Shown: positions 52,802 through 63,298 of the stretch, one piece after another
Layout: each line of letters opens with the position of its first letter
Numbering within the stretch: the stretch's first letter is position 1
From: Edaphobacter sp. 12200R-103
Lineage (GTDB): Bacteria; Acidobacteriota; Terriglobia; Terriglobales; Acidobacteriaceae
DNA: 64,000 nucleotides
NCBI RefSeq assembly: GCF_010093025.1
Contig: NZ_CP048114.1
Span: forward strand, 3,410,001 to 3,474,000
Direction of reading: 5' to 3'
Notes under the pieces: generated by a model
What the model saw: only the letters and a program-made list of their open reading frames with translations
Told to the model about the DNA's origin: nothing
The model's database searches: none
Translations under genes and position numbers: made by a program

Positions 52802-53905
52802 CTACCGCCGACTGCGCCGCGCAGATGCCGCAGGTGGAGGATAGGCGCGTTTGATCTTTTCCGGCAACTCCTCGCGAACCTCTTCCATCACTACGGGACG
52901 ATGCTGTTGGACGGCAGCAGCGATGGCGTACTTCAGCGCGTCGAGTCCTTCACCGGTAACTCCGGAGATGGGGTAGAGGGGCATCTTGCGGCGCTTCGCA
53001 TAGGTGGTGAGCTTCTTGAGTTTGTCGGGATTGGCGACATCGGCCTTGGACGCAACGATGATAGTAGGGCGCTTAGGGAGTTCGGGGTCGAAGCTTTCGA
53101 GCTCGGCGGTAATGATCTTGAAGTCTTCTACGGGGTCGGGGCGCCCGCTGGCGTCGGAGATATCGACGAGGTGAACGATAACGCTGGTGCGTTCGATGTG
53201 CTTGAGGAACTGAATGCCGAGGCCTGACCCCTCGTGCGCACCTTCGATCAGGCCGGGAAGATCGGCGATGGTGAAGGACTGCTCATGCGGCCAGTCGCCT
53301 ACCTTGACGACGCCGAGGTTGGGTTGGAGGGTGGTAAAGGCGTAGTTGGCGATCTTGGGCCGGGCCGCGGAGAGCCGCGAGATCAGGGTCGATTTGCCGA
53401 CGTTGGGATAGCCGACCAGGCCGGCGTCGGCAAGGAGACGAAGCTCCAGCCGGAGATGGCGCTCTTCGCCGGGGCGGCCGAGTTCGTGTTCGCGCGGGGC
53501 CTGATGGGTGCTGGTGGCGAAATGCTGATTGCCGCGACCGCCGCGACCGCCGCGAGCGATCACAATGGTCTCGTTGGTCCGGGTGAAGTCGTGCATCAGC
53601 TCGCCGGTATCTTCGTCGTAGACCAGCGTACCTACGGGCACCTGAAGCAGAAGAGGCTCGCCGGAGTGTCCTGACATGTTGGAGCCCATGCCGTGCTCGC
53701 CGCGTTCGGATTTGTGCTCCGGATTGAAGCGAAAGTGGACGAGCGTGTTGTGACTGAGCGACGAAGTCATCAGGATGTCGCCGCCGTGGCCGCCGTCGCC
53801 ACCGGACGGCCCGCCACGGGGAACGAACTTTTCGCGCCGGAAGGCCATGCAGCCATTTCCGCCGTCGCCGGCCTTTACGTGGATTTTTGCCTCGTCGATA
53901 AACAT
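52802..53905 (-). CDS. obgE: GTPase ObgE/CgtA
   Basis: 367 residues from [20 protein letters not shown] (ATG 53905, preferred over GTG at 53911 because GGAT lies 6 bases upstream). The glycine-rich Obg domain ([14 protein letters not shown]) is followed by the G domain: [56 protein letters not shown] and a SGVTGEGL end. It is an essential ribosome-assembly and stress GTPase. It has only a short basic C-tail (SARRSRR) rather than an OCT domain. Confidence 0.95.
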   Translation of the reverse strand: MFIDEAKIHVKAGDGGNGCMAFRREKFVPRGGPSGGDGGHGGDILMTSSLSHNTLVHFRFNPEHKSERGEHGMGSNMSGHSGEPLLLQVPVGTLVYDEDTGELMHDFTRTNETIVIARGGRGGRGNQHFATSTHQAPREHELGRPGEERHLRLELRLLADAGLVGYPNVGKSTLISRLSAARPKIANYAFTTLQPNLGVVKVGDWPHEQSFTIADLPGLIEGAHEGSGLGIQFLKHIERTSVIVHLVDISDASGRPDPVEDFKIITAELESFDPELPKRPTIIVASKADVANPDKLKKLTTYAKRRKMPLYPISGVTGEGLDALKYAIAAAVQQHRPVVMEEVREELPEKIKRAYPPPAASARRSRR

Positions 53906-54211
53906 TTTCACATCCAGTTTACAGGGAGTGGTTAAGCTAGGACCATACGCAGACTGTTCGGTTGCACCGGGTAAGTCCCGACCTCTATAGAGATACGCAG
54001 AATATAGAGAAGCACAGGGATGTTATCCCGCCATTATGATCCGGGCCCGTTTTTATGGATGGTCCGGCCGTACCCTTCCGATAAAGGGCCCTCATCGCAG
54101 AGCGATGGGCTAGGTCTGTTTCTCGACGACGACAAAAACCCTTTGGCCACTATCATCCCGCACCTGTTTTCGGGGGTGCGCGCGTGGTCAGCTTTCAGGA
54201 GACCTTTTTCC
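53906..54211. other. divergent intergenic region obgE / TonB receptor B
   Basis: 306 bases. It contains a small hairpin CATCGC-AGA-GCGATG (54093-54107) inside CCCTCATCGCAGAGCGATGG, and no gene. It must hold promoters for both obgE and the receptor; none could be placed exactly. The in-frame upstream extension of the receptor ORF through this region is not considered coding. Confidence 0.5.
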
Positions 54212-57200
54212 ATGATCAATATATCTTTCAAACGGCTTGCATGTGTCGTAGCGCTGCTGGGCGCAGCCTCGCTGGCGGGTCATGCCCAGTCGGCGACCGA
54301 CGGCGCCATCTCTGGAACCGTCACCGATGCGACGGACGCCGCCATTTCGGGCGCGCAGGTCCAGGTGCACAACAACGGCACCGGCAAGGATATTTCGCTG
54401 GTTACGGATGCGAGCGGCTTTTACAAGGCTGCGCTGCTGCAGCCCGGCACCTACGCGGTGACCATCACGGCCGATGGCTTCAATGTCTCGAAGACGGATG
54501 GCATCGTGGTGCAGCTGAACCAGGTGACCACGGTCAGCCCGCACCTGGCGATCGGCTCCACCGCGCAGACGGTTGAGATTTCGGCCGACGCTCCCGTCCT
54601 CAACTTCGATTCGCCGGTGTATGGCGGACATCTGGACACCAAGGAGATTGAGAACCTTCCGATCAACGGACGCCGCTGGAGCACACTGACGCTGCTGACT
54701 CCGGGCGTCACGGCGGACTCGCCCAACGGATTCGGCCTCATCAGCTTCCGCGCCATGAGCCCGCTGATGAACAACGTGCAGATCGACGGCATCGACGATA
54801 ACCAGGGCTTCTACGCGGAAGAGCGTGGCCGCACGCGCGTGGGTTACTCCACCTCGCAGGTTGCCGTGGCCGAGTTCCAGGTAAACACCGGCGTCTACGC
54901 TGCTGACCTGGGCCGCGCTGTCGGCGGCGTGGTCAACACCGTCACCAAGAGCGGAACCAACAACCTGCATGGCGAGGTCTACTTCTACGACCGCGACAAC
55001 AGCTGGGGCGCCTACAACCCGTACACCACGAACACGTACTACGATGCGACCAGCAACAGCTTCTATACGCAGTCCTACAAGCCGAAGGACTGGCGCAAGA
55101 ACTGGGGCTTCGGCGTAGGCGGACCTCTGGTCAAGGACAAGCTCTTCTGGTTTTATGCCTATGACCAGTACAAGAGAAACTTCCCCGGTACGGGCAAGGC
55201 GGGCAATCCGAACCTGTTCTTCGCGGCTCCCACCTCGTCGCAGCTGGCCACGCTGCAGAACCGTCTTGGCTTCGCCACTCCGACAGCCGCTGCAGCAGCT
55301 TATAACGCAGGCCTGCAGGACCTGCTGGGCGATCTCGGTCCGGTGGCACGTACCGGCAACCAGGTCATCAACACGCCCAAGATCGACTGGCAGATCAACC
55401 AGAAGCATCATGTCAGCTTCCTGTATCACCGGCTGCGCTGGGATTCGCCCGCGGGCGTGCAGACGCAGGCGACCAACACCTACGCGGTCGACGCCTTCGG
55501 CAACGACTTTGTGAAGCTGGACTACGGCATGGCCAAACTGGACAGCCTGTTTACATCGCGTCTGTCCAACCAGATCCGCTTCGGCTATGGCCGCGAGCTG
55601 GATTACGAGACGGCGCAGAACCCCACGCAGTACACCCAGCGGCACCTTACGCCGAGCAGCGGTACTCCGGTTGAGGTCTCGCTGGGCGGCAGCAATGGCT
55701 TCACGCTGGGCTCGCCCTACTATGGCTATCGCTTCGCATATCCCGACGAGCGCAAGTGGCAGATCGGCGATACAGCAAGCTACATCGCGGGCAAGCACTC
55801 CATCCGTTTCGGTACGGATATCCTGCACAACTACGATCTGCAGAACAACCTGTACCATGGCAACGCGCAGATCAGCTATTCGAGCTATCTGAACTACCTG
55901 TCGGACATTCTGCGTCCTGCAGGCTCGAACGGAACCTGCGACACGGCGCGCACGGGCGCGGGCAATCTTCCCTGCTACGACTCCTACAACCAGGGCTTCG
56001 GGCCGACGACCTTCGACCTGGCGACGACGGACCTTGCCTTCTTCGTGCAGGACGACTGGAAGGTGACGCCGAACCTTACCCTGAACCTCGGCGTGCGCTA
56101 TGACTACGAGATGATTCCGTCGCCGTATGCTGCGTTGGCCAACCCGCTCTTCCCCGAGGTGGGCAACAAATTCAGCGACAAGAACAATATTGCTCCGCGA
56201 CTGGGCTTTGCCTGGGATCCGTTTGGCCACGGCACGACCGTTGTGCGCGGCGGATACGGCATCTTCTTCGGCCGCATCCCCAACTCGATTCTGCTGAACG
56301 TGTACTACAACACGGGATCGAAGGCGAGCCAGGTGCAGTACTCGCTGAACAACACGACCGGCCCGGCGATCACCAATGTGCTGACTGCGCCTCCTACGAC
56401 GGGAGCCAGCTCGGCGCCGAATATCCAGTACTTCGACAAGAACTTCCAGAGCCCGGCGGCGCACGAGTTTGACCTTGCGGTCCAGCAGGATCTCGGCAAG
56501 GCCAACATCCTGTCGGTCAGTTATGTGGGGACGCTCGGCCGCCAGCTTCCGAACTTCCTGAACACGAACCTGAATCCGAACGCAACCTACACCGCGACCT
56601 ACAACGTGGTGGCAGGAAGCGACGGCACCTGCGGTCCACTGAACTGCGGCCCCATTACGGAGAAGGTCTACGCCAACTCGCAGCAGACCACGCCCGCAGG
56701 TTCACCGAAGAGCGTTCTGGTAAACCCGAACTTCGGCGCGACTACGAAGGTGGTAAGCAACATCAACTCCAGCTACAACGCGCTGACGTTCGAGATTCAG
56801 AACCGCACCTTCAAGCGGGTGACGTTCGACGCGAACTACACCTGGGCGCATGCTCTGGACTTCAACCAGAATCAGTCGACCAACCCGACGACGAACAGCT
56901 GGCTGGATCCGTATGCGAATGCCCGCGTGAACTACGGCAACTCGAACTTCAATATTCCCAACCGCTTCGTGGGGTGGGCGATCGTGAATGTTCCGGGAAC
57001 CAGCCGCAACACGTTCTACAAGTACCTGACCAACGGTTGGTCGCTGAAGCCGGTCTTCCAGGCGCAGTCCGGCTTTCCGTACTCGCTCAATACCAATGGC
57101 AATGCACCGAACCAGGTCTTCGGTTCGGCTGCGAACTGCGCTTCGAACGGCGTAGGCTGCTACCGTCCTAACGGATCGGGTGTCTCCGGAACCAGCGTGA

Positions 57201-57490
57201 CCTACATTCCGGAACTTGGCCGCAACAGCCGCCAGTATCCGCGCACGATGGTTGTGGATCTCCGCGCCCAGAAGGACTTCGCCCTCACCGAAAAGTACAA
57301 CCTCGAGCTGATCGGCGAGGCCTTCAACCTGGCGAACCACCAGAACGTGACCCAGGTGAACACCACCGGGTACACCTTCTCCGGCACCAACCTGCAGTAC
57401 AACCCTGCTGCAGGAACGCCGCAGAACTCCAACTCGAACTTTGCTTATAGCCCGCGTCAGGTGCAGCTGGCGATCCGGCTGATGTTCTAA
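54212..57490 (+). CDS. TonB-dependent receptor, Oar-like (copy B)
   Basis: 1092 residues from MINISFKRLACVVALLGAAS, with AGGAGA upstream. The signal peptide ends SLAGHAQ. The N-terminal Cna-B-like domain (GAISGTVTDATDAAISGAQV, FYKAALLQPGTYAVTITADG) precedes the plug (LPINGRRWSTLTLLTPGVTA, VAVAEFQVNTGVYAADLGRA) and a 22-strand-type barrel rich in Asn and aromatic residues, ending RQVQLAIRLMF. Similar to the next gene in the plug domain, suggesting local duplication. Substrate unknown. Confidence 0.9.
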   Translation: MINISFKRLACVVALLGAASLAGHAQSATDGAISGTVTDATDAAISGAQVQVHNNGTGKDISLVTDASGFYKAALLQPGTYAVTITADGFNVSKTDGIVVQLNQVTTVSPHLAIGSTAQTVEISADAPVLNFDSPVYGGHLDTKEIENLPINGRRWSTLTLLTPGVTADSPNGFGLISFRAMSPLMNNVQIDGIDDNQGFYAEERGRTRVGYSTSQVAVAEFQVNTGVYAADLGRAVGGVVNTVTKSGTNNLHGEVYFYDRDNSWGAYNPYTTNTYYDATSNSFYTQSYKPKDWRKNWGFGVGGPLVKDKLFWFYAYDQYKRNFPGTGKAGNPNLFFAAPTSSQLATLQNRLGFATPTAAAAAYNAGLQDLLGDLGPVARTGNQVINTPKIDWQINQKHHVSFLYHRLRWDSPAGVQTQATNTYAVDAFGNDFVKLDYGMAKLDSLFTSRLSNQIRFGYGRELDYETAQNPTQYTQRHLTPSSGTPVEVSLGGSNGFTLGSPYYGYRFAYPDERKWQIGDTASYIAGKHSIRFGTDILHNYDLQNNLYHGNAQISYSSYLNYLSDILRPAGSNGTCDTARTGAGNLPCYDSYNQGFGPTTFDLATTDLAFFVQDDWKVTPNLTLNLGVRYDYEMIPSPYAALANPLFPEVGNKFSDKNNIAPRLGFAWDPFGHGTTVVRGGYGIFFGRIPNSILLNVYYNTGSKASQVQYSLNNTTGPAITNVLTAPPTTGASSAPNIQYFDKNFQSPAAHEFDLAVQQDLGKANILSVSYVGTLGRQLPNFLNTNLNPNATYTATYNVVAGSDGTCGPLNCGPITEKVYANSQQTTPAGSPKSVLVNPNFGATTKVVSNINSSYNALTFEIQNRTFKRVTFDANYTWAHALDFNQNQSTNPTTNSWLDPYANARVNYGNSNFNIPNRFVGWAIVNVPGTSRNTFYKYLTNGWSLKPVFQAQSGFPYSLNTNGNAPNQVFGSAANCASNGVGCYRPNGSGVSGTSVTYIPELGRNSRQYPRTMVVDLRAQKDFALTEKYNLELIGEAFNLANHQNVTQVNTTGYTFSGTNLQYNPAAGTPQNSNSNFAYSPRQVQLAIRLMF

Positions 57491-57712
57491 CACCGTACCT
57501 TAAGGTGCAATCACCCGATTCGTCATCCTTCGCGTTGCTCAGAATGACGGCTTTTGGGATTCATTCGGCGGTGGCTTCGGCTGCCGCTCTTTTTCGTTGC
57601 AGCTCCTACATCCTTTAGGGACTTTTCCCTTTCAGCGTGCTTTGGTTAGTCTGCGGTTGTCTCCCCCGAAACTCATTGGCGGAAGCAGAGACAGACCACC
57701 GCTGGAGAAGGA

Positions 57713-60700
57713 ATGCACGTTTGTCGCACACTATTTAAATCCAGGCTGCTATATCTGGATACGACACGATGCAGAACGCCTCTCCTGATCTTCCTTACGA
57801 TCCTCATCCTCTCCATCTCTTCCATGCATGCCCAGACGACGGTGGAAGGCGTGGTTCAGGGCACAATCGTCGACCCCGCGAAGTCAACCGTTGTGCACGC
57901 GAGCGTGTCACTGGAAGATCGGTCGCGCGGCCTTGTCTTCCGCACCACGAGCGACCAGCATGGCGCATTCATCTTCTCGCGGGCGCCTGCGGGATTCTAT
58001 ACGGTGACGGTGCGTGCGCCCGGCTTTGCCACGCTGGTTGTAAGCCAGGTGCGGGTAGAGGTGGGTGGAGTTTCAACTTTGCAACTGCGCCTGACGCTGG
58101 CGGCTCTTGAGACCAGCGTTACGGTCGTCGATAACGAAGTGGAGAGCATCAGCCTCGATCGTCCTGCCGGAACGGCGGTTACGCACGTTGTCGATACGGA
58201 AGAGCTACAGACTCTACCGGTGAACGGACGGCGATGGCAGAGCTTCGCTCTGCTGACGCCCGCGGCAAACCAGGATGACGATGGCATCGGAGAGCTTCTC
58301 AGCTTTCGCGGGCTCGCCGTCACGCAGAACAGCACGACGATCGACGGCCTCTCGGACGACCAGAGCTTTCAGAGTGTGCCACGCGGCATGTCCACGGTAG
58401 ACGAAGCCAAGGATGATGCGCAGGTCAGCGGAGTCGAATCCGGCGGCGCACGGCGGACAGCAGCGTCGTGGAGGCGGCGGGGCGCGGCCTACACCTTCTC
58501 GCAGGAGGCGGTGCGGGAGTTTCGGGTCAACACGCAGAACTACTCGGCCCTGTATGGCCGTGGAGTGGGAGGGTCGATTGCGACCATCTCAAAGAGCGGG
58601 ACGGATGAGCTGCATGGCTCGGGCTTCTACACGGCGCGGTCGAGCACATGGGGTGCGACGAATCCCTTTTCCATTGCGACCGCCTATCGCGACGGCGTCA
58701 TCACCAGTGAAGTGGTCAAGCCACATGACCTGCGAGAGCAGTTCGGCGGAACCGTCGGTGGCGCGCTGGTTCGCGGACGGCTGTTTTATTTCTACGCGTT
58801 CGATCAACAGAGACGTGGCTTTCCGGCGATTGGAGCGCCGGGCGACCCGGAGTTCTATCGCCTGACTCCGATGCAGAGCGCGCTGCTGGCAAATCGCGGC
58901 GTAACACCTGCGAAGGGAAATGCGGCTCTCAACTATCTGAGCGGACTTACCGGCAAGGTGGATCGCAGGGACGATCAGACCATCAACTTCATCAAGCTGG
59001 ACTGGCAGGCGAGCAGACGCAACCGCATCAGCGTGCAGTACAACCGCCTGCGCTCGGCCGCGCCTGCAGGGCTGCGCGGAGCGCCTGTCGTCGACCGTGG
59101 CGCAGCCAGCCTGGGTAGCGGCTACGTCAGGTTGGATACTGCCGCGGCACGCTGGACGTGGACGCTGTCCTCGCATCTGAGCCATGAGATTCGTTTTGCC
59201 TACGGGCATGACCTGCAGTACGAGCAGGCACAGCAGCCGCTTCCGCAGGAGCCCGCTGTCGGCCCGGGAGGATATGTTCCGCAGATCTCTATCGGGCCTG
59301 CGGGACTTACCTTCGGGACTCCCGCAGGCGTGGGCCGCCGCGCGTATCCCGATGAAGACCGACTGCAGATGGTCGATACAGTCAGCTGGGCCTTTGGGCA
59401 TCACCTTGTGCAAGCGGGTGTGGACGTCAGCCTTCTGAAAGACAGGGTGAGTTCCCTGGACAACACGGTCGGGACCTTCCACTACGACAGCGGAACCACA
59501 AACGGTCATGCGGGGGGGCTGGTGGACTGGATCACCGATTACACCTTCGATGTACATGCTTATCCGAATGGTGGCTGCCCTTCGATCTCCGCTACGGTGC
59601 ACAACTTCTGCTTTCGTTCGTATACGCAGAGCTTCGGAGAGCAGAAGCTCTCGTTTCACACGCAGGAGTGGGCCGGGTTTATCGATGACAACTGGCGCGT
59701 GCGTCCCGGGCTGAGTGTTCGCGCCGGATTGCGCTATGAGTACGAGCTGCTTCCTCTGCCGCAGCATCCGAATGCGGCACTTGATTCGGTCTTCGGGGCC
59801 TGGGGTTCTACCAGTGTCCTCCCCGAGGACCGGAACAACTTCGGCCCACGCCTGGGGCTATCGTGGGCTCCCTTCGGCATAAGCAACGGCGTGCTGCGTG
59901 TGGGTTATGGGATCTACTACGGACGCCTGCCGGGAGCGACGGTGCAAAGTGCGCTGGTCAATACGGCGCAGACGGTTTCTTCGACTCACATCAGCATCAC
60001 TCCGAACACCATCACGGCATGTCCGCAGGTGGCGAACCAGGGTTTTGGATATGTCTGCAGCTATACGTCCATGCCGTCTGCGGCGATAACGTCAACCACA
60101 TCCGCAACCATCTTCAACAAAACTTTTCGCATGCCCATGGTGCAACAGGGCAGCGTTGCGGTAGAGCGACAGGTCGGGCACGGGCTGGTTGCCAGCGCAA
60201 CGTATCTCTTCAATCTTGATCGCCAGCTTGCCGGCGCCGTGGACCGCAACATTGCGCCCTCCGCCCAGGTGAGGACCTTCATGGTGCAGGGAGGAAGAGG
60301 CGTTCCCGGTGTTCTGGACGGCGAGCTGTTCGCCGTTCCGGTCTACACGGCACGCATCAGCGACCGTTATGGCCCGGTCACGGTGGTGAACTCCGGAATC
60401 AACGCGAGCTACAACGCGCTGACCCTGGAGGCACGCCGCAGAGGCCGCCACGGGCTGGAGTTTCATCTCTCCTGGACGTGGTCGAAGGCGATCGACCAGG
60501 GGCAGAACGCCGGAGCATCGCCGCAAAGCAACTCGCAGTTCGATCCCTTCACGGTGCAGTACGACAAGGGGCTTTCGCGGCTGAACTTTCCGCACAAGAT
60601 CGTAGGGAGTGCCGTGTGGGAGCCTCGCCTGCGAACGCGAGAGGCGTGGCTTTCGCGCATAGCGAATGGATGGACGCTGTCGGGAATCTTCTATGAGACG

Positions 60701-61126
60701 AGCGGACGGCCCTATAGCTACGAGATCTTTGGCGGCACACGCCTAACCGGTGGCCGCGAGAGCATTAACGGATCGGGCGGCGCCGTCTACCTGCCCACGG
60801 TGGGGAGAAATACGCTTCGTCTTCCCGATACCAGCCGCGTGGATCTTCGCATCGCGCGGCTGGTTCGTGCAGGCGAACATGTGCGAGTAAGGGCTACGGT
60901 AGAGGCGTTCAACCTGGCCAACCACGTCAGCTACACCGGCGTTCAGCAGCGTGCCTTCCTGGTGGGAGTGCCTGCGACCAACGGGGTAACTCCTCTGATC
61001 TACCAGGACGCCGAAACGATCGCACGAGAGGGATTGAATGTTCGACCCTTTGGGGTCTACACCGCTTCAGCGGCGAATAATACCAGGGAGCGGCAGATAC
61101 AGATCGGGCTGCGACTGGATTTCTGA
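57713..61126 (+). CDS. TonB-dependent receptor, Oar-like (copy C)
   Basis: 1137 residues from ATG 57713 with GGAGAAGGA adjacent. The N-terminus is MHVCRTLFKSRLLYL, then a hydrophobic LIFLTILILSISSMHAQ segment as a signal peptide. Carboxypeptidase-regulatory-like domain: VQGTIVDPAKSTVVHASVSL; plug: LPVNGRRWQSFALLTPAANQ and an insert (VESGGARRTAASWRRRGAAY) before VREFRVNTQNYSALYGRGVG. The barrel ends RERQIQIGLRLDF. It is 222 bases after copy B; the gap holds only a short repeat fragment near 57521-57552. Confidence 0.9.
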   Translation: MHVCRTLFKSRLLYLDTTRCRTPLLIFLTILILSISSMHAQTTVEGVVQGTIVDPAKSTVVHASVSLEDRSRGLVFRTTSDQHGAFIFSRAPAGFYTVTVRAPGFATLVVSQVRVEVGGVSTLQLRLTLAALETSVTVVDNEVESISLDRPAGTAVTHVVDTEELQTLPVNGRRWQSFALLTPAANQDDDGIGELLSFRGLAVTQNSTTIDGLSDDQSFQSVPRGMSTVDEAKDDAQVSGVESGGARRTAASWRRRGAAYTFSQEAVREFRVNTQNYSALYGRGVGGSIATISKSGTDELHGSGFYTARSSTWGATNPFSIATAYRDGVITSEVVKPHDLREQFGGTVGGALVRGRLFYFYAFDQQRRGFPAIGAPGDPEFYRLTPMQSALLANRGVTPAKGNAALNYLSGLTGKVDRRDDQTINFIKLDWQASRRNRISVQYNRLRSAAPAGLRGAPVVDRGAASLGSGYVRLDTAAARWTWTLSSHLSHEIRFAYGHDLQYEQAQQPLPQEPAVGPGGYVPQISIGPAGLTFGTPAGVGRRAYPDEDRLQMVDTVSWAFGHHLVQAGVDVSLLKDRVSSLDNTVGTFHYDSGTTNGHAGGLVDWITDYTFDVHAYPNGGCPSISATVHNFCFRSYTQSFGEQKLSFHTQEWAGFIDDNWRVRPGLSVRAGLRYEYELLPLPQHPNAALDSVFGAWGSTSVLPEDRNNFGPRLGLSWAPFGISNGVLRVGYGIYYGRLPGATVQSALVNTAQTVSSTHISITPNTITACPQVANQGFGYVCSYTSMPSAAITSTTSATIFNKTFRMPMVQQGSVAVERQVGHGLVASATYLFNLDRQLAGAVDRNIAPSAQVRTFMVQGGRGVPGVLDGELFAVPVYTARISDRYGPVTVVNSGINASYNALTLEARRRGRHGLEFHLSWTWSKAIDQGQNAGASPQSNSQFDPFTVQYDKGLSRLNFPHKIVGSAVWEPRLRTREAWLSRIANGWTLSGIFYETSGRPYSYEIFGGTRLTGGRESINGSGGAVYLPTVGRNTLRLPDTSRVDLRIARLVRAGEHVRVRATVEAFNLANHVSYTGVQQRAFLVGVPATNGVTPLIYQDAETIAREGLNVRPFGVYTASAANNTRERQIQIGLRLDF

Positions 61127-61346
61127 GCACGTCTCTCCCGGATTCGCCTGCGGCTGGTTTCTTCCGGATGGCCGGCTATTTCTTCATACAAGTGCACTCA
61201 ATTTCCACAGCGGGGTGAGAGTACGAAATTGCGAGGCGTGCTCTATCTCTCTGTAACGATGCGGGATATTGAGGCTTGGGGGAAACAGTTCATCCTGGCC
61301 CTTCATTTGCATCCAACGTGGGTGGGGGAGTGTGCCGCGGAGATAG

Positions 61347-63026
61347 ATGCCAGTGATGGACCGAAGGATGACGCTCGTTTTGGAAGAGAAGGAAAATCAC
61401 GATCAGGCAGTGAAGCGGTTTCGTTCGCTGTGTGATATGCACCGGGTTCCCTGCGGGCAGGCGGGAGATTTGCGCCAGTTTATGGCTGCGCTCAAGGAAA
61501 ATCGCCACTTCGCCATGGACTTCTGGGCGATGGTGGGCGACCTGAGTGCGCGCGAGCGCGGCACGCTGAGCGACGACGAGATGCTGGCCATGATCGTCGA
61601 AGGCTCGTCGGGAAAGACGATCTCTGAGCTGCCACTGAACGAGAAGGTCGTGACCGCCGGATTAAAGAATTTGCTCGCCGGGGTGGATGTCGACGCCGGA
61701 TTGTTGGAAGAAGAGGTGAGCGCGCCAGCGGGTGGGCCGTCTGTCGAGGCGCCTGCTGAGCATCTTCCACTGACAGAAGCGACTCGCCGTGTTGAAGCGG
61801 AGCGTAGCGCGGAGACATCCCGTGTGGCAGCTGCCGCTGAGACGAAACATTCGGTCGAAGAGGCGCTGCGACGGCTGGAAGAGACCAGCCGCGAGTTACG
61901 CAATCAGCTTGCAGCCCTGGCAGCGATGGATCAGCTCCGGCGCGAGGCACGAGAGCAGGCGACTGCTGCGGAGAAGGAGACTCAGGCAAGTCCTGTTCCA
62001 CAGGATGCATCTTCGTCTGTTGCCGCACAGCAGGTTTCGGAAGAGGCGCAAAGGGCCGCCACCGCGAGGTATGCGGCGGAAACGCGGGAGCCTGCGTCTT
62101 CGTCGGCATCCTTGCCCACGGCAGAACCGGTTCTCTCGCCCCGGAGACCGATGCGTATCTTGGAGGAGCGCGGCGTCTTCGAGCCTTCGCAGCACAGCAC
62201 GTTGTCGCATCGCGGCTTCGTCCCGCGCGATGCGGACGACGATCCCTCCATCCATGTCCCGCTGGCCGAGTATGCAGAGGAGAACCCGAGTCGCATCGGC
62301 GTTGGAACCATCCTGCTGATCGTCCTCGTGGCGGCGCTTATCGTTGGGGGTTTCGCTTTGCATAAGGGCTACGGGCGTGACCAGGTTGCGAGCGCGAAGG
62401 CGGCGATGCTGAACAAGATCGGCCTGTTTGGCGCAGAGCTGCATGACGTCGCATCGCCATCATCCCAGCCTGCCAGTCAGTCCGGGCAGGCGAGCAACCA
62501 GCCGGGTGGCCAGAACGGCAACGAGCCTCAGTCCTCCGCGCCTGCACCTGCACCAGGTGAGCGGGCCCCCATATTGCAGCCCTCGCAGGCAGGCGATCAT
62601 CCGCAGTCGGCCTTGCCCGAGCCGTCACAGCAGCACAACCCAGCCGGGACACAGCAGAATGCCAGGCGCTCGCGCGCGGTCGCCGATGCACAAAACTATC
62701 GCAGGGTCGCTCGTCCTGAGGCCATGCCGATTGAACCGGGAGCGGTGCGCGTGTCCTCTTCCGTGATGAGCGCGAACCTGCTTTCATCGCGCGTTGCGGT
62801 CTATCCGGAGGATGCAAGAACGAGGGGGATCGAAGGCACCGTCGAGGTGGAGGCCGTGATCTCGAGGACAGGGGCCGTTGAGTACGCCCGTGCCGTTTCG
62901 GGAGATCCCCATCTGCGGTCTGCAGCGGAAGAGGCCGTGATGAAGTGGAGATACAAGCCTTACACGATCAACGGAACTCCGGTCCAGGCGGTCACGCAGG
63001 TACGGGTGAACTTCCGGCTGCGATAG
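61347..63026 (+). CDS. TonB-like protein with large cytoplasmic N-terminal region
   Basis: 559 residues from ATG 61347, with GGAG 5 bases upstream. Residues ~1-105 are a helical domain (VKRFRSLCDMHRVPCGQAGD, LSDDEMLAMIVEGSSG). Residues 110-240 are Glu/Ala-rich coiled coil (ETKHSVEEALRRLEETSREL). One membrane span lies at about 316-338 (GVGTILLIVLVAALIVGGFA), then a Pro/Gln/Ser-rich periplasmic linker and a C-terminal TonB domain (SSRVAVYPEDARTRGIEGTV, VMKWRYKPYTINGTPVQAVT). Most TonBs have the span at the N-terminus. It follows three receptors and may energise them. Role of the N-terminal part is unknown. Confidence 0.85.
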   Translation: MPVMDRRMTLVLEEKENHDQAVKRFRSLCDMHRVPCGQAGDLRQFMAALKENRHFAMDFWAMVGDLSARERGTLSDDEMLAMIVEGSSGKTISELPLNEKVVTAGLKNLLAGVDVDAGLLEEEVSAPAGGPSVEAPAEHLPLTEATRRVEAERSAETSRVAAAAETKHSVEEALRRLEETSRELRNQLAALAAMDQLRREAREQATAAEKETQASPVPQDASSSVAAQQVSEEAQRAATARYAAETREPASSSASLPTAEPVLSPRRPMRILEERGVFEPSQHSTLSHRGFVPRDADDDPSIHVPLAEYAEENPSRIGVGTILLIVLVAALIVGGFALHKGYGRDQVASAKAAMLNKIGLFGAELHDVASPSSQPASQSGQASNQPGGQNGNEPQSSAPAPAPGERAPILQPSQAGDHPQSALPEPSQQHNPAGTQQNARRSRAVADAQNYRRVARPEAMPIEPGAVRVSSSVMSANLLSSRVAVYPEDARTRGIEGTVEVEAVISRTGAVEYARAVSGDPHLRSAAEEAVMKWRYKPYTINGTPVQAVTQVRVNFRLR

Positions 63027-63117
63027 GGTATATCCACATGCATCGGAAATTCGTTACCCGAAAATGCACGATGGCAGTCGATTCGGAGTACACACTTCTG
63101 ACTTTCTCCGGGTAGCT

Positions 63118-63251
63118 GTCATCCTGAGCGAAGCTTCGCGGTCTTATCGCGGGAAGCGGAGTCGAAGGATCTGCGGTTTACCGGCCTCAACTACCATCCC
63201 ACACCGCAGATCCTTCGACTCAGCGCTGGCGCGCTCCGCTCAGGATGACAC
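63118..63251. repeat. intergenic inverted repeat
   Basis: GTCATCCTGAGCGAAGCTTC ... GTCGAAGGATCTGCGGTTTA, spacer, then CCGCAGATCCTTCGACTCAG ... CGCTCAGGATGACACC. A complete two-armed copy in the 334-base gap between the TonB-like gene and the GH105 gene. Confidence 0.85.
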
Positions 63252-63298
63252 CTGTGGAAAGCAGGTCTCTATGTGGATGCAGCCCAAAGGATTGTAAG

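Noticed and set aside
54060..54130. Riboswitch candidate before TonB receptor B
   Set aside because: Only a 6-bp hairpin is visible; the conserved cores of cobalamin, GEMM or other riboswitches that I know are absent.
54188..56464. 758-codon minus-strand frame
   Set aside because: Antisense to TonB receptor B; Arg/Val-rich shadow without motifs.
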